A stretch of 64,000 nt of DNA from CAJXMH01 sp964001305 (GTDB lineage: Bacteria; Bacteroidota; Bacteroidia; Flavobacteriales_E; Vicingaceae), in contig CAXFAI010000023.1 of NCBI GenBank assembly GCA_964001305.1, positions 12,441 through 76,440 on the forward strand, given 5' to 3'. The position numbers and the translations under genes were made by a program. Within the stretch, counting starts at the first letter, position 1. Each line of letters opens with the position of its first letter. Positions 1 through 8,683 of the stretch are shown in pieces. Below the pieces are notes generated by a model that worked only from the letters and a program-made list of their open reading frames with translations, searched no databases and was not told the origin of the DNA.

Positions 1-1608
1 CCACGCCAAAATGGGTGTGTATTTTCTTTGGATGCTGTTCATGATTTTTTCTGAAAGTCCCGCCTTTTGTTCTTGTTTCGGCTTTAGCAGCAAGGATGCC
101 ATTACTGGCAAATAAGTAAAGCATAAAATCATGGCACCAATTAGGGCAAAGCAAAAGGTTAAGGCCATGGGTTTAAACATTTTTCCCTCAACGCCTTGCA
201 AGCTTAGAATAGGAATAAAGACAAGGAGTATAATCAACTGTCCGAAGATGGCTGATTTCATCATTTTTATAGAAGCCTTTTGACTGATTTCATCCTTCTT
301 TTGTTGTAGAGCTTTACCTGTTAAGGTGTTTAATTCATGTGATTTTGAAGCCATTTGAAAAGCAACAAACTCCACTACAATGACTGCACCATCAATCATA
401 ATTCCGAAGTCAATGGCACCCAAACTCATGAGGTTGGCATCTACATCGAAAAATTGCATTAAACTAAAAGCAAAGAGCAAACAAAGGGGAATAATGGAAG
501 CCACCAATAAGCCTGAACGCCAATTTCCTAGCATTAAAACCACCACAAAAATGACAATCAAACAGCCTAAAATCAGGTTTTCTTCAATGGTAGCAGTGGT
601 TTTGGCAATCAGCTGGCTGCGTTCTAAAAAAGGGTTAATGTAAACCCCTTCCGGTAAGCTAGATTCTATTTCGACTACTCTTTCTTTTACGGCTTCAATC
701 ACTTTTTTAGTGTTTGCGCCTTTTAGCATCATCACTTGTCCCATTACCTTCTCTCCTTCTCCATTTCCAGTTATGGCGCCAAAACGGTTGGCATGGCCCA
801 ATTGAACATGTGCCACATCTTTTACATAAATGGGAATGCCATTGTTGTTTTTCACTACAATATCTTCTATGTCTTCAAGGCTATTCACCAAACCTTCTCC
901 CCGTATAAAATAAGTCTTGGGGCCCTTTTCAATGTAGCTACCCCCTGCTATGCTGTTGTTGTTTTGCAAAGCCGTAAAAAGCTCAGAAACACCAATATTC
1001 ATGGCAAGTAAACGCGAAGGTTTAATGGCTACTTCATATTGTTTTAAGTATCCGCCCCAAGTATTGATTTCTACCACACCCTCTATTCCTGAGAGCTGCC
1101 GTTTTACCAACCAATCCTGAATGCTTCTTAAATCTCTAGCCGTATATTGATTTTTATAGCCCGGTTTGGTGTCTAATACATATTGGTAAATTTCTCCCAA
1201 ACCCGTTGTTATGGGGCCCATTTCTGGTTTGCCAAATCCTTCAGGTATTTGCTCGGCAGCAGCATTTATTTTCTCCGCAATGAGTTGTCTGGGTAGGTAG
1301 GTACCCAATTCATCATCGAAGACAATGGTTACCACAGAAATGCCAAACTTTGAAATAGAGCGTATTTCTTTTACGCCAGGCAAATTGGCCATTTCCAATT
1401 CAATGGGATAGGTTATAAACTGCTCTACATCTTGTGTAGAAAGGTTTTGTGAGGTGGTAATTACCTGCACTTGATTGTTTGTAATGTCGGGAACAGCGCC
1501 AATTTTTAACTGACTTAAAGCATAAAAACCATAAGCGGCTAAAAAGAGCGTGCCAAGTAGTACCAGAAATTTATTCCGTATACTGAATTTGATAATTGAA
1601 GTAAGCAT
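1..1608 (-). CDS. CzcA/CusA-family heavy-metal efflux RND transporter, N-terminal 536 residues
   Basis: Inner-membrane RND pump of the heavy-metal efflux type, which works with a periplasmic adaptor and an outer-membrane channel to export cations such as Co, Zn, Cd, Cu or Ag. I translated the minus strand from the ATG at 1608; it stays open to the window edge, so the C-terminal half is missing. The N-terminus has an RND-like first membrane segment (KFSIRNKFLVLLGTLF), then a periplasmic porter region with the family phrase GAVPDITNNQVQV. Near residue 400 is the diagnostic fourth-helix motif DFGIMIDGAVIVVEF. The family is secure; the metal cannot be read from this half. A His-rich secreted protein lies 71 bases upstream on the same strand, so the two are probably co-transcribed. 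Confidence 0.93.
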   Translation of the reverse strand, partial: MLTSIIKFSIRNKFLVLLGTLFLAAYGFYALSQLKIGAVPDITNNQVQVITTSQNLSTQDVEQFITYPIELEMANLPGVKEIRSISKFGISVVTIVFDDELGTYLPRQLIAEKINAAAEQIPEGFGKPEMGPITTGLGEIYQYVLDTKPGYKNQYTARDLRSIQDWLVKRQLSGIEGVVEINTWGGYLKQYEVAIKPSRLLAMNIGVSELFTALQNNNSIAGGSYIEKGPKTYFIRGEGLVNSLEDIEDIVVKNNNGIPIYVKDVAHVQLGHANRFGAITGNGEGEKVMGQVMMLKGANTKKVIEAVKERVVEIESSLPEGVYINPFLERSQLIAKTTATIEENLILGCLIVIFVVVLMLGNWRSGLLVASIIPLCLLFAFSLMQFFDVDANLMSLGAIDFGIMIDGAVIVVEFVAFQMASKSHELNTLTGKALQQKKDEISQKASIKMMKSAIFGQLIILLVFIPILSLQGVEGKMFKPMALTFCFALIGAMILCFTYLPVMASLLLKPKQEQKAGLSEKIMNSIQRKYTPILAW

Positions 1609-1679
1609 AGTTCAACAGCATAATTAATGTATTAAGAAAGAATGAGAAAATGCCTCAAATTGATTTGAAGGTTTAGAAA

Positions 1680-2072
1680 CTATGCTTGTTTCGGCGGTTG
1701 AAAAATATCCGTTGGCGCTAAAAAGGAATAATGTTCGATGTAGTTGATTGTCTTTTTCTCTTTGGAGAATGACTTGGTAAAGTTCAGAGATTTTTTTTCT
1801 TCTTGCAGAATAACAACGGAAAGAACAGTTGAACACAAGTGATCATGATGTGGCAATTTTTCATGTTCTTCAGGATGTTCTTCGTGTAAATGCTTTTCTT
1901 TCTCGCTTCCTAGGTGTTTTTGAAAAAAGGCAAACCAATCGTCTCCAAATTCTTCTTGATGGTAGGCAGCATGCTCTATCAATTCATCCAGTTTGGTCAA
2001 GTCACCTAAATGAATATTCATACTCTGACTCAAGAGCAAAAGAGAAACGAAATAAGCGAGGATTTGCTTCAC
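1680..2072 (-). CDS. small secreted His-rich protein upstream of the metal efflux pump
   Basis: A 130-residue protein of unknown function. The first ~17 residues (MKQILAYFVSLLLLSQS) look like a signal peptide. The mature part is rich in His and acidic residues, with HLHEEHPEEHEKLPHHDH around residues 61-78, followed by a Cys. That composition and the position directly upstream of a CzcA-type pump suggest metal binding in the periplasm, which is inference. The start codon is GTG at 2072. A TACTTTTG -7 box on the minus strand (2077-2084) ends only five bases before that GTG, so the mRNA may be leaderless. The next in-frame Met would remove the signal peptide, so GTG is preferred. It is divergent from the S4 gene. 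Confidence 0.7.
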   Translation of the reverse strand: MKQILAYFVSLLLLSQSMNIHLGDLTKLDELIEHAAYHQEEFGDDWFAFFQKHLGSEKEKHLHEEHPEEHEKLPHHDHLCSTVLSVVILQEEKKSLNFTKSFSKEKKTINYIEHYSFLAPTDIFQPPKQA

Positions 2073-2076
2073 TTTT

Positions 2077-2084
2077 CAAAAGTA
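2077..2084 (-). promoter_or_regulatory. Bacteroidota -7 box for the His-rich/CzcA operon
   Basis: Minus-strand TACTTTTG matches the Bacteroidota housekeeping -7 consensus TAnnTTTG. Its last base is five bases from the GTG start, so transcription would begin at or next to the start codon. No clear -33 TTTG was found at the usual spacing. Confidence 0.4.
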
Positions 2085-2134
2085 GGGAATTCAAATGAGA
2101 GGATTTGTTAACTATGTTACACAAGCATTCTACT

Positions 2135-2142
2135 TACATTTG
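2135..2142 (+). promoter_or_regulatory. -7 box for the S4-domain gene
   Basis: TACATTTG fits TAnnTTTG and ends five bases before the ATG at 2147. This argues against the upstream in-frame ATG at 2105, which would lie ahead of the promoter. The -33 element is unconvincing. Confidence 0.4.
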
Positions 2143-2146
2143 TAAG

Positions 2147-2512
2147 ATGCGTGTAGATAAATACATTTGGTGTGTTCGTTTAGCTAAAACACGAAGTATA
2201 GCAAGTAAGCGTTGTGCAGCAGATCAGGTCAAAATCAATGAGGAAATCTGTAAGCCGGCCAAAACGCTAAACCAAGGTGATGTTATTGCATTAAGAGAAA
2301 CTCCGATATGGAGAACATACAAAGTACTCGATTTTCCGAAGTCTCGTGTTGGTGCCAAATTAGTACCTGATTATGTAGTGGAAACCACTTCTGAAGAAGA
2401 CCTTGCACTTTGGCAAGAAATTCAAGAAAGCAATCGACAGAACCGAATGCTTGGTTTCCGTGGTCGCCCAACCAAACGTGATCGTAGAAATTTAGATCGC
2501 TTTAAACGCTAA
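2147..2512 (+). CDS. S4-domain RNA-binding protein, Hsp15/HslR family
   Basis: A 121-residue basic protein starting MRVDKYIWCVRLAKTRS, the usual opening of the heat-shock protein 15 family. This family binds rRNA of stalled 50S subunits that still carry nascent peptide. The S4 fold spans roughly residues 1-60 (KTRSIASKRCAADQVKINE, then KPAKTLNQGDVIAL). The C-terminal tail GRPTKRDRRNLDRFKR is strongly basic, as in the family. An in-frame ATG at 2105 would add 14 residues, but it lies upstream of the -7 box and breaks the family start, so 2147 is chosen. Confidence 0.88.
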   Translation: MRVDKYIWCVRLAKTRSIASKRCAADQVKINEEICKPAKTLNQGDVIALRETPIWRTYKVLDFPKSRVGAKLVPDYVVETTSEEDLALWQEIQESNRQNRMLGFRGRPTKRDRRNLDRFKR

Positions 2513-2577
2513 ATATTTTCTAACGCAAACGCTAAAAGAAGAGTTGGTAAACGAGCAATTTTTACCATTTTAGCGGC

Positions 2578-3420
2578 ATGAAAAAAATCCTCTTTGCCTC
2601 TGCCCTTTTGACTGCGCTACAGCTTGTTGCACAAGAGTCGAACAAACAAATACTCGGCCCACGTTTAACCGAAACATCACTTTTTTTAGACCCTACCGAA
2701 GTGCAAATGTTTGCAAGTATCACGGCTTTAGCAGATCAAGAAGTTTCTGAATACCAGTACATTCCTTTTGGTTTTGGTGCCTCTTTTTCCTTATGGGGAA
2801 AACAACTTAGTGAAGAAAAAGCATGGGAGGTTTTCGGGGAATTAGGCACGTTTACTCAATTTGAATGGGCCATTGTTGACAATGAACAGCAACGCAACTT
2901 ATTAAATACCGATTATAAAGCAGCTGTTAGCTATAGTCGTCAAATCAGTAATCTTTGGACTTATCGACTTCGCTTTTTTCATGTTTCCTCTCATTTGGGT
3001 GACGACTTTGTCTTTAGGAGAGGAATTAAAAGTCATACCACCAATAAGGTAAATTATGAACAATTAGAGCTCAGTGTATTTCGCAACTTTAAAGGCGATA
3101 AACGCTTAAATGCAGGAGTAGCTAGTATTGTAAGACCCAATGCTTTGAGACTCCCCTTCTCTTTTCATTTAGGCTTTAATCATGAGCTTTTTAAAAGAGC
3201 TAATCATTGGGGAATAACTTATGGAGTATTCTTAAAATGCATGCAAGAGCATGAATTTAATCCAGCCATTAAATTAGGAATTGGACCTGCCTTTTATACT
3301 GAGCACAAAAAAGAACCCTTGCGTATTGTTTTCGAATACTACAAGGGTCATTTGCCTTATTCCCAATATGAGTTCAATGAGATCGAATGGTTCGGATTAG
3401 GACTCTACTTCTATCTCTAA
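2578..3420 (+). CDS. DUF1207 family outer-membrane beta-barrel protein
   Basis: A 280-residue protein with a signal peptide (residues 1-19, ending LQLVAQ). Alternating aromatic strands and a terminal FGLGLYFYL suggest an outer-membrane barrel. The segment RLRFFHVSSHLGDDF near residue 130 is the hallmark I associate with DUF1207. Its biochemical role is unknown. The end overlaps the convergent membrane-protein gene by four bases (CTAA encodes both stops). Confidence 0.75.
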   Translation: MKKILFASALLTALQLVAQESNKQILGPRLTETSLFLDPTEVQMFASITALADQEVSEYQYIPFGFGASFSLWGKQLSEEKAWEVFGELGTFTQFEWAIVDNEQQRNLLNTDYKAAVSYSRQISNLWTYRLRFFHVSSHLGDDFVFRRGIKSHTTNKVNYEQLELSVFRNFKGDKRLNAGVASIVRPNALRLPFSFHLGFNHELFKRANHWGITYGVFLKCMQEHEFNPAIKLGIGPAFYTEHKKEPLRIVFEYYKGHLPYSQYEFNEIEWFGLGLYFYL

Positions 3421-3848
3421 GCAATCCATGATTTTCGTTCGGCCTTTTTAGCATAGAAATACAAAAAGACACTGATTACTATTATAATTATTGGGAATAT
3501 GGCTGCTGAAGAGCCTTTAACTTCCAAAGTATCTGACAAAAAGAATACATAGTTTTCTTGAACTAAAACTCCAAGTAATGAAAGCATTAAAAATAACTGT
3601 GCAAGTGCTTTACGCAATAACAAGAATAAGCTACCCAAGGCACCAAACCAAACTCCAACCGCAAATGCCCCCATCACCCATGAGGGCATGGCGTTCATCA
3701 ATTCAATTTCTTGTTCAGGGAGTTGAGCCAAAGTAGCTTCATCCATTAATGCTGTACTTAGGTAAGCACTAACGCCCATAAGGTTCCAAATTAGTGCTAA
3801 GGCGCTGATTATCCAAAAGGAAACAGGAGGTTTAAGTTTAGTAGTCAT
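3417..3848 (-). CDS. small four-helix integral membrane protein, function unknown
   Basis: A 143-residue hydrophobic protein with about four predicted membrane segments: residues ~10-30, ~57-78, ~83-103 and ~115-133. The polar stretch between the first two (STALMDEATLAQLPEQEIEL) is acidic. The C-terminus (YAKKAERKSWIA) is basic, suggesting a cytoplasmic end. It resembles conserved Bacteroidota proteins that are sometimes labelled sugar transporters; I see no motif to support transport. It lies between a DUF1207 gene and a DEAD-box helicase gene. Confidence 0.65.
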   Translation of the reverse strand: MTTKLKPPVSFWIISALALIWNLMGVSAYLSTALMDEATLAQLPEQEIELMNAMPSWVMGAFAVGVWFGALGSLFLLLRKALAQLFLMLSLLGVLVQENYVFFLSDTLEVKGSSAAIFPIIIIVISVFLYFYAKKAERKSWIA

Positions 3849-3908
3849 TGGATTTGGTGTTGATTAGCACTAACATAGATAGTGAAAAATTAAATCAACA
3901 CCAAATTT

Positions 3909-5642
3909 CTAAGAACGGCCTCTACCCTTTCTTCCTCTTCCTTGTCTTCTATTTTGGTCACTGCCTCTACCTCTGCCTCGGCCGTTGTTCCTTCCACGAG
4001 GACCTCTGCTTCTTCCTCGTTCTTGGTTTCGGTTATTCTCTTCATTTACCTTTATGGAATGTCCATTTTCCATTTCTAAGCCAACAAAGCGATCAGGGAA
4101 GCCATCTTTCTTACTTCTTTCTAAGTCAAAGAAAGAACGACGATCTTGAATGCTCAAATCACCGAAATACTTCTTTTGAATGTCACTGACTTCAGAAAGG
4201 AAATTCAATAGCTCTTTTTCATTTAAGCCATCTTCTTTTCCAATGTTAATAAAATAACGTTGAGGGCCAGTTTCATTTCCTTTAGATCTTTTGCTATCTC
4301 TACGATCTCCCTTTCCATCAGCACTTACATTTAAGTCACCACCTTCAGTTTGTTCTAAATGCTTTAACTCTTTTGATAAGAAACGAAACAGTAAATCCTC
4401 TTTACTTAATCCTTCAAAATGACCTTTCAATCGTTGGTAAGTAGCTTCAGCTTCAGCATGGATTGGCATGTTGTGAATGTCTTTCATCCACTTGGTAATT
4501 CGAATCTCTTTAATTTCTGCAACATTAGGAACTTGAATGGCTTCGAATTTTACTTTTAATTTACGCTCTATATCGTTGATTCTTCGCGTTTCACGAGAGT
4601 TAATAAAAGCAATAGATAAACCCTTTCTTCCTGCTCTTGCTGTACGTCCACTACGGTGGGTATAGGCCTCAATTTGATCAGGAAGTTTATGATGTAATAC
4701 ATGTGTCAATTCATCCACATCAATACCTCTAGCTGCAACATCTGTTGCTAAAAGCAAATGCATGTCTCTTGCCTTAAATCGGCGCATAGCAGCATCTCGC
4801 TGTGCTTGAGATAAATCACCGTGCAATGCTTCAACTTCATAACCCAAATTGGCTAATTGTTCTGTCAGTTCTTGCGTTTCACGCTTTGTTCTGCAAAACA
4901 TAATGCCTTTCATATCAGGCTGCAAGTCTAAAAAGCGTTGTAATGCGGCTAATTTGTCTCCAGTTCTGGTAATTACATATTGATGCGTAATGTTGGCATT
5001 ACTCTTCACTTCAGTATTTACAGAAACCTCATGAGGCTCATGCATATACTTTTTGATGATTCTTCTTATTTCATTGGGCATGGTTGCCGAAAACAACCAA
5101 GTTGCATGCTCCACTTTGATATTCGAAAGGATTTCGTCAATTTCTTCTTTGAAACCCATGTTTAGCATTTCATCGGCTTCGTCTAATACAACGTATCTTA
5201 CCTTTTCTAAACTTACGGCTCTACGGCGAATTAAATCCAACAAACGGCCAGGTGTAGCAACTACAATTTGAGTAGGCTGCTTTAATGCTTTAATTTGGTT
5301 ACTAATGGCAGCTCCTCCGTAAACTACTTCTACATTAAGCTTTTTATGTTGTGCCGAAAACTCGTCCAATTGTTGAGCTGTTTGCTGTCCTAACTCACGA
5401 GTTGGAGCTAGAATTAAGGCTTGCGGGTGACTAGAGTCTCCTTCAACTAAATCGATTAATGGCAAGCCAAAAGCAGCTGTTTTTCCAGTTCCTGTTTGGG
5501 CTAAGCCAATAAAATCTCCTTTTGGATTGGATAATAAAAAAGGAATAGCTTTTTCTTGGATTGGAGTTGGATTCTCGAATCCCTTTTGTTCTAGTACTTT
5601 CAAAAGATTTTCAGAAAGCCCTAGGGTATTAAATTTATTCAA
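3909..5642 (-). CDS. DEAD-box RNA helicase with DbpA-type RNA-binding domain and RGG tail
   Basis: ATP-dependent RNA helicase of the DeaD/CsdA type, acting in ribosome assembly or RNA decay, especially in the cold. Order of motifs: Q motif FENPTPIQ (~22-29), Walker A AQTGTGKT (48-55), PTRELGQQ, TPGRLLDL, DEAD (154-157), SAT, then the second RecA domain with ATDVAARGID and HRSGRTARAGR. Residues ~463-540 contain GPQRYFINIGKEDGLNEKEL, the DbpA/CsdA C-terminal RNA-binding fold. The last ~35 residues are an Arg/Gly tail (RGRGRGSDQNRRQGRGRKG) typical of RNA-binding low-complexity regions. The start is a TTG at 5642; the frame is closed upstream by a stop at 5655-5657 and no ATG is available. Confidence 0.95.
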   Translation of the reverse strand: MNKFNTLGLSENLLKVLEQKGFENPTPIQEKAIPFLLSNPKGDFIGLAQTGTGKTAAFGLPLIDLVEGDSSHPQALILAPTRELGQQTAQQLDEFSAQHKKLNVEVVYGGAAISNQIKALKQPTQIVVATPGRLLDLIRRRAVSLEKVRYVVLDEADEMLNMGFKEEIDEILSNIKVEHATWLFSATMPNEIRRIIKKYMHEPHEVSVNTEVKSNANITHQYVITRTGDKLAALQRFLDLQPDMKGIMFCRTKRETQELTEQLANLGYEVEALHGDLSQAQRDAAMRRFKARDMHLLLATDVAARGIDVDELTHVLHHKLPDQIEAYTHRSGRTARAGRKGLSIAFINSRETRRINDIERKLKVKFEAIQVPNVAEIKEIRITKWMKDIHNMPIHAEAEATYQRLKGHFEGLSKEDLLFRFLSKELKHLEQTEGGDLNVSADGKGDRRDSKRSKGNETGPQRYFINIGKEDGLNEKELLNFLSEVSDIQKKYFGDLSIQDRRSFFDLERSKKDGFPDRFVGLEMENGHSIKVNEENNRNQERGRSRGPRGRNNGRGRGRGSDQNRRQGRGRKGRGRS

Positions 5643-5666
5643 AAATTGAGGGTATTAAATGAGCGG

Positions 5667-5674
5667 CAAAAGTA
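5667..5674 (-). promoter_or_regulatory. -7 box for the DEAD-box helicase
   Basis: Minus-strand TACTTTTG, consensus TAnnTTTG, lies 25 bases before the TTG start. No good -33 was found at 17-23 bases. Confidence 0.35.
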
Positions 5675-5694
5675 CGTAAAGCAAAAGGATTATG

Positions 5695-6873
5695 CTAAAA
5701 GAGAATAACAGATACTAAAACCTCACCCATATAGACAAATACAGTTAAGCACAAATAGGCAAAAATCAAGAGCAGCCCTTTAAACAAGCTATTTTTAAAG
5801 CGTTGTTCATAAACGGTTTTGAGTGAAAAAATAAAGTGAATGAGAAATACCAATGCTAAAATGAGAAGAAAGGATGGCATAAATTGCTTTAAGCTTGGCA
5901 TTAAGCTGATTAGCCCAAAAAGAAATCCAAATAGAAAAAAGGCAAAACTTTGAAGGTATAAAGTGTGAATTAAATGAGCGACAAAATAGTTGTTCCGCTT
6001 TCTATAAAACCATTTTAATATGAGCGCAAACAAAGGAATTAAGATAAACATGGCAATGGACATGTTTCCAATGATGTATCTTCTTAAAAGTTGGTCATCT
6101 GCTCTTGTAATTCGGATTAAACGTTTAAAAAGTAATTCTTGAAAAACTGACATTTCATGGTCTTGAACTACTTTTTCATAAACTTCTTCATCGCTTAAAT
6201 GAGTGCTATCTTGATATAAGAAGATATCTGATCCGTTGATGTCTGTTTGTTCTTCTTCAACTTCCTGCTTATTTCCTATTTGGGCCAATAATGTGGTATC
6301 GGCTAAAAGTTCAAAATGATTTAATTCTTGAGCACTCAATTGCTGAATAATTTTTCCTTGCTCCTCTTCAGATAAACCTAGATATGCCTTTTTAAATCCA
6401 TCTTGTTTTAATGAATTGAGTTTACTTATACTCGATTTTGTCAATTTGGAATTAAGCTCAAATTGAGATTTCTGAGAAAGACCTTCAAAAGATTCTAGTT
6501 GTGTTGTGGATATTTGAAAAATCGGTGTGTTAACCCCTACTTCTTTGTGGTTGATGTAACTATTAAGGCAAAAGAAAAAGAAGATACTACTTAAAATATA
6601 TAGTCTGAATGGATTGGCAAAGCTAATTCGTTTACCTTCGGTAAACTTTTTAGCCAGTAATCCTGGTTTGAAAACAAATGGAATTAAGCTTCTGCCAAAT
6701 CGGCTATCCAATGAAATGTAGTTCTCAAAAAACTCTTTGCTTACATCTTTAAGGGCTAGTTTGTTATTATCTACTTTTTGCCCACATTTTGAACAATAAA
6801 CATCTTCTGCTCTTAAGGATGAAAAGCAGTTTAAACAATGCTTATTTTCTAAAATGGGTTTGAGATCTTCCAC
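5695..6873 (-). CDS. DUF3667 family membrane protein with N-terminal zinc ribbon
   Basis: A 392-residue protein of unknown function. Residues ~13-32 hold two CxxC pairs (CLNC and CSKC), a zinc ribbon. They are followed by the conserved GKRISFANPFRLYILSS segment leading into a first membrane helix at ~89-108; this arrangement is the DUF3667 signature. A polar ~140-residue stretch follows, then about four more helices between residues ~270 and 390. The ribbon is presumably cytoplasmic. It sits 20 bases downstream of the phospholipase-like gene on the same strand and could be co-transcribed with it. Confidence 0.8.
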   Translation of the reverse strand: MEDLKPILENKHCLNCFSSLRAEDVYCSKCGQKVDNNKLALKDVSKEFFENYISLDSRFGRSLIPFVFKPGLLAKKFTEGKRISFANPFRLYILSSIFFFFCLNSYINHKEVGVNTPIFQISTTQLESFEGLSQKSQFELNSKLTKSSISKLNSLKQDGFKKAYLGLSEEEQGKIIQQLSAQELNHFELLADTTLLAQIGNKQEVEEEQTDINGSDIFLYQDSTHLSDEEVYEKVVQDHEMSVFQELLFKRLIRITRADDQLLRRYIIGNMSIAMFILIPLFALILKWFYRKRNNYFVAHLIHTLYLQSFAFFLFGFLFGLISLMPSLKQFMPSFLLILALVFLIHFIFSLKTVYEQRFKNSLFKGLLLIFAYLCLTVFVYMGEVLVSVILF

Positions 6874-6893
6874 CGTTTAAAAATAGAAAATTC

Positions 6894-7868
6894 TTAATCT
6901 TTTTCTCTATACTCTTTTAATTGAAACAAATCCCATCGAACACCAAAAGAGTATTGATTTCCAGAATCTACAATCCGATAGTTGTAATCATCATGTCCAT
7001 GAACAAAGGATACAAAAAAGGAAGTAATCCATTCTTGAGGAAAGATATTTAAACGTGTTTCAAATCGCCAAGGATTAATAAATGGGTGTGCATCAAAAAC
7101 ATATTCTGCAGATTGAGAAAGACTATACCTAAAATTGAGATTGGTATGCCTAATCAATTCATATTGAAAACGGATGTCATTTCTTCCTACTATTTTTATA
7201 TCACGATCTGAAGAACCACCATATTTAAACATAAACGCTAAAGCTACATGTTTGTATGTATAATCTAAATCAAATCGGTGAATGTTTAAATTTCCCAACC
7301 CCCTTTTGGGCAAAACATACTGAAATCGAATCTTACTCAAGTTGGTCGAGAAGTTTCCATTTACACGATTTAAGCGCTTAGATAAGTCTTCATCATCGGT
7401 TAGACTTTCTGCAATTAGTTGACAAGAATATGTACCATCACTTGATGTATCGGCCCAAGCACAGCCTGATTGTCCATTTGAATAGTGGCCACTTTCAATT
7501 GCAAATGAGAAATAATCTCGACCAAAGTCGTAGCTTCTTTGCCAGCCCATGAAAATTTTATAAGAAGGCATTCTAACAGGTCTAGATCTCCCTTGAAACA
7601 TTCGAAAATGAGAATTAAAATACATGTAAAAAGCTTCTGCTTTTGGGTTTTCTTTTGACTCGTAGTAAGGATAGTTGTTATATAAATTATAATATAATAT
7701 AGGTTCAGCCTCAAATAGTAAAGGCTCAGAATTGATCATAGGAGAACTCCAATTTAACTCTGGACTTTCACGTATAGGTAAATAACCATTAAACGGACTA
7801 TTTTTTATACTTTGACAAAAAGTCTGTAAGCCAACAGTTAGCCCAATAAATAGAAGTAGATATTTCAT
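6894..7868 (-). CDS. outer-membrane phospholipase A (OMPLA/PldA)-like protein
   Basis: A 324-residue protein with a signal peptide (MKYLLLFIGLTVGLQTFCQS) and a strand-rich body typical of an outer-membrane barrel. Residues 128-134 read HYSNGQS, matching the H-x-S-N-G-x-S active-site motif of outer-membrane phospholipase A, where His and Ser belong to the catalytic triad. The barrel length is close to that of PldA. From this I infer hydrolysis of outer-leaflet phospholipids; overall similarity outside the motif is low to my eye, so the call is tentative. A TTG at 7886 would add six residues before the signal peptide; the ATG at 7868 is preferred. Confidence 0.62.
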   Translation of the reverse strand: MKYLLLFIGLTVGLQTFCQSIKNSPFNGYLPIRESPELNWSSPMINSEPLLFEAEPILYYNLYNNYPYYESKENPKAEAFYMYFNSHFRMFQGRSRPVRMPSYKIFMGWQRSYDFGRDYFSFAIESGHYSNGQSGCAWADTSSDGTYSCQLIAESLTDDEDLSKRLNRVNGNFSTNLSKIRFQYVLPKRGLGNLNIHRFDLDYTYKHVALAFMFKYGGSSDRDIKIVGRNDIRFQYELIRHTNLNFRYSLSQSAEYVFDAHPFINPWRFETRLNIFPQEWITSFFVSFVHGHDDYNYRIVDSGNQYSFGVRWDLFQLKEYREKD

Positions 7869-7960
7869 AGCTGCGAAAGTCGCCAAAAACAGACATGCTC
7901 AAACGTTGTTTGATTAAAAATGAATAATTCTTGTGTAACTTCGTTTAAAATCAACGTGCT

Positions 7961-8683
7961 ATGAAAAATATTATCCTTTTTTGTCTCCTTCTTTTTTCCG
8001 TATCATTAGTCGCTCAGCCACCTTTAGATACCATGGTTACCGATTGTAATGGAAATACCAAGAATATTCAAACTGTATTGGGAACTGGTAAGGCCTTAAT
8101 TATTGCTCATAAAGGAGTTGATTGTAGTATTTGTCGTTCTTCTGCTCCGAACCTGCAAACCTTTGCTGCTCAAAATTCTTCACGCGTAGAAGTTTGGGGA
8201 GCCATGACTTGGAAATACAATCAATCATCTTTTACTCCTGCTTGTACAGAAACCCAAAATTGGAAAAACCAATATAATTGGAATGACATTTTCACTTTTG
8301 CTGATAACAATAGATCATGGTTAGCTAGTGGTACCCCTCGTTATTATGTTTATTCACCGCGTGATTCTTCTATTGTTTGGCAGGGTTCAAACCAGGTAAC
8401 AGCTACCCAAAGAGCTTTACAAGAATCTACTGTTGGCATATCAGAAGAACAAAGAGCAGATCCTGTTAGAATCTTTGGCTATGATCATCGAATTCAAGTC
8501 TTAAATATTCCTTCTAATATTACCGCTATTCGATTAGTGAATACTAACGGACAAGTAGTATTTGAAGATCAAAATGTAAATTCAAGTACATTTCAAATCA
8601 ATTCGCTTAAAAATGGAATTTATTTTGTCCAATTAGAAGAAGACGGACAATACGTAAAAGCCAAAAAAGTGATACTTTATTAA
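7961..8683 (+). CDS. secreted thioredoxin-like protein with T9SS type A sorting domain
   Basis: A 240-residue exported protein. Residues 1-19 are a signal peptide (ending VSLVAQ). A thioredoxin-like region follows: GKALIIAHKGVDCSICRSS places a CxxC pair at C55/C58, and another Cys occurs in TPACTETQ. The last ~80 residues (from ISEEQRADPVRIF to KAKKVILY) are a type A C-terminal domain used for T9SS export and surface anchoring. The CSIC motif differs from the classical CGPC. Redox activity outside the cell is inferred. The stop shares TTAA with the stop of the convergent DUF6155 gene. Confidence 0.78.
   Translation: MKNIILFCLLLFSVSLVAQPPLDTMVTDCNGNTKNIQTVLGTGKALIIAHKGVDCSICRSSAPNLQTFAAQNSSRVEVWGAMTWKYNQSSFTPACTETQNWKNQYNWNDIFTFADNNRSWLASGTPRYYVYSPRDSSIVWQGSNQVTATQRALQESTVGISEEQRADPVRIFGYDHRIQVLNIPSNITAIRLVNTNGQVVFEDQNVNSSTFQINSLKNGIYFVQLEEDGQYVKAKKVILY

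Noticed and set aside
380..1011. Plus-strand reading frames in the first kilobase.
   Set aside because: They lie antisense to a continuous minus-strand CzcA frame with clear family motifs.
1829..2098. Plus-strand 89-residue frame opposite the His-rich gene.
   Set aside because: Composition is a mirror of the His-rich frame; no start context or family resemblance.
2105..2146. Upstream ATG extending the S4-domain protein by 14 residues.
   Set aside because: It lies before the -7 box, and the family starts at MRVDKYIW.
7415..7714. Minus-strand 99-residue frame inside the phospholipase-like gene.
   Set aside because: It overlaps the better-supported frame completely and has no family features.
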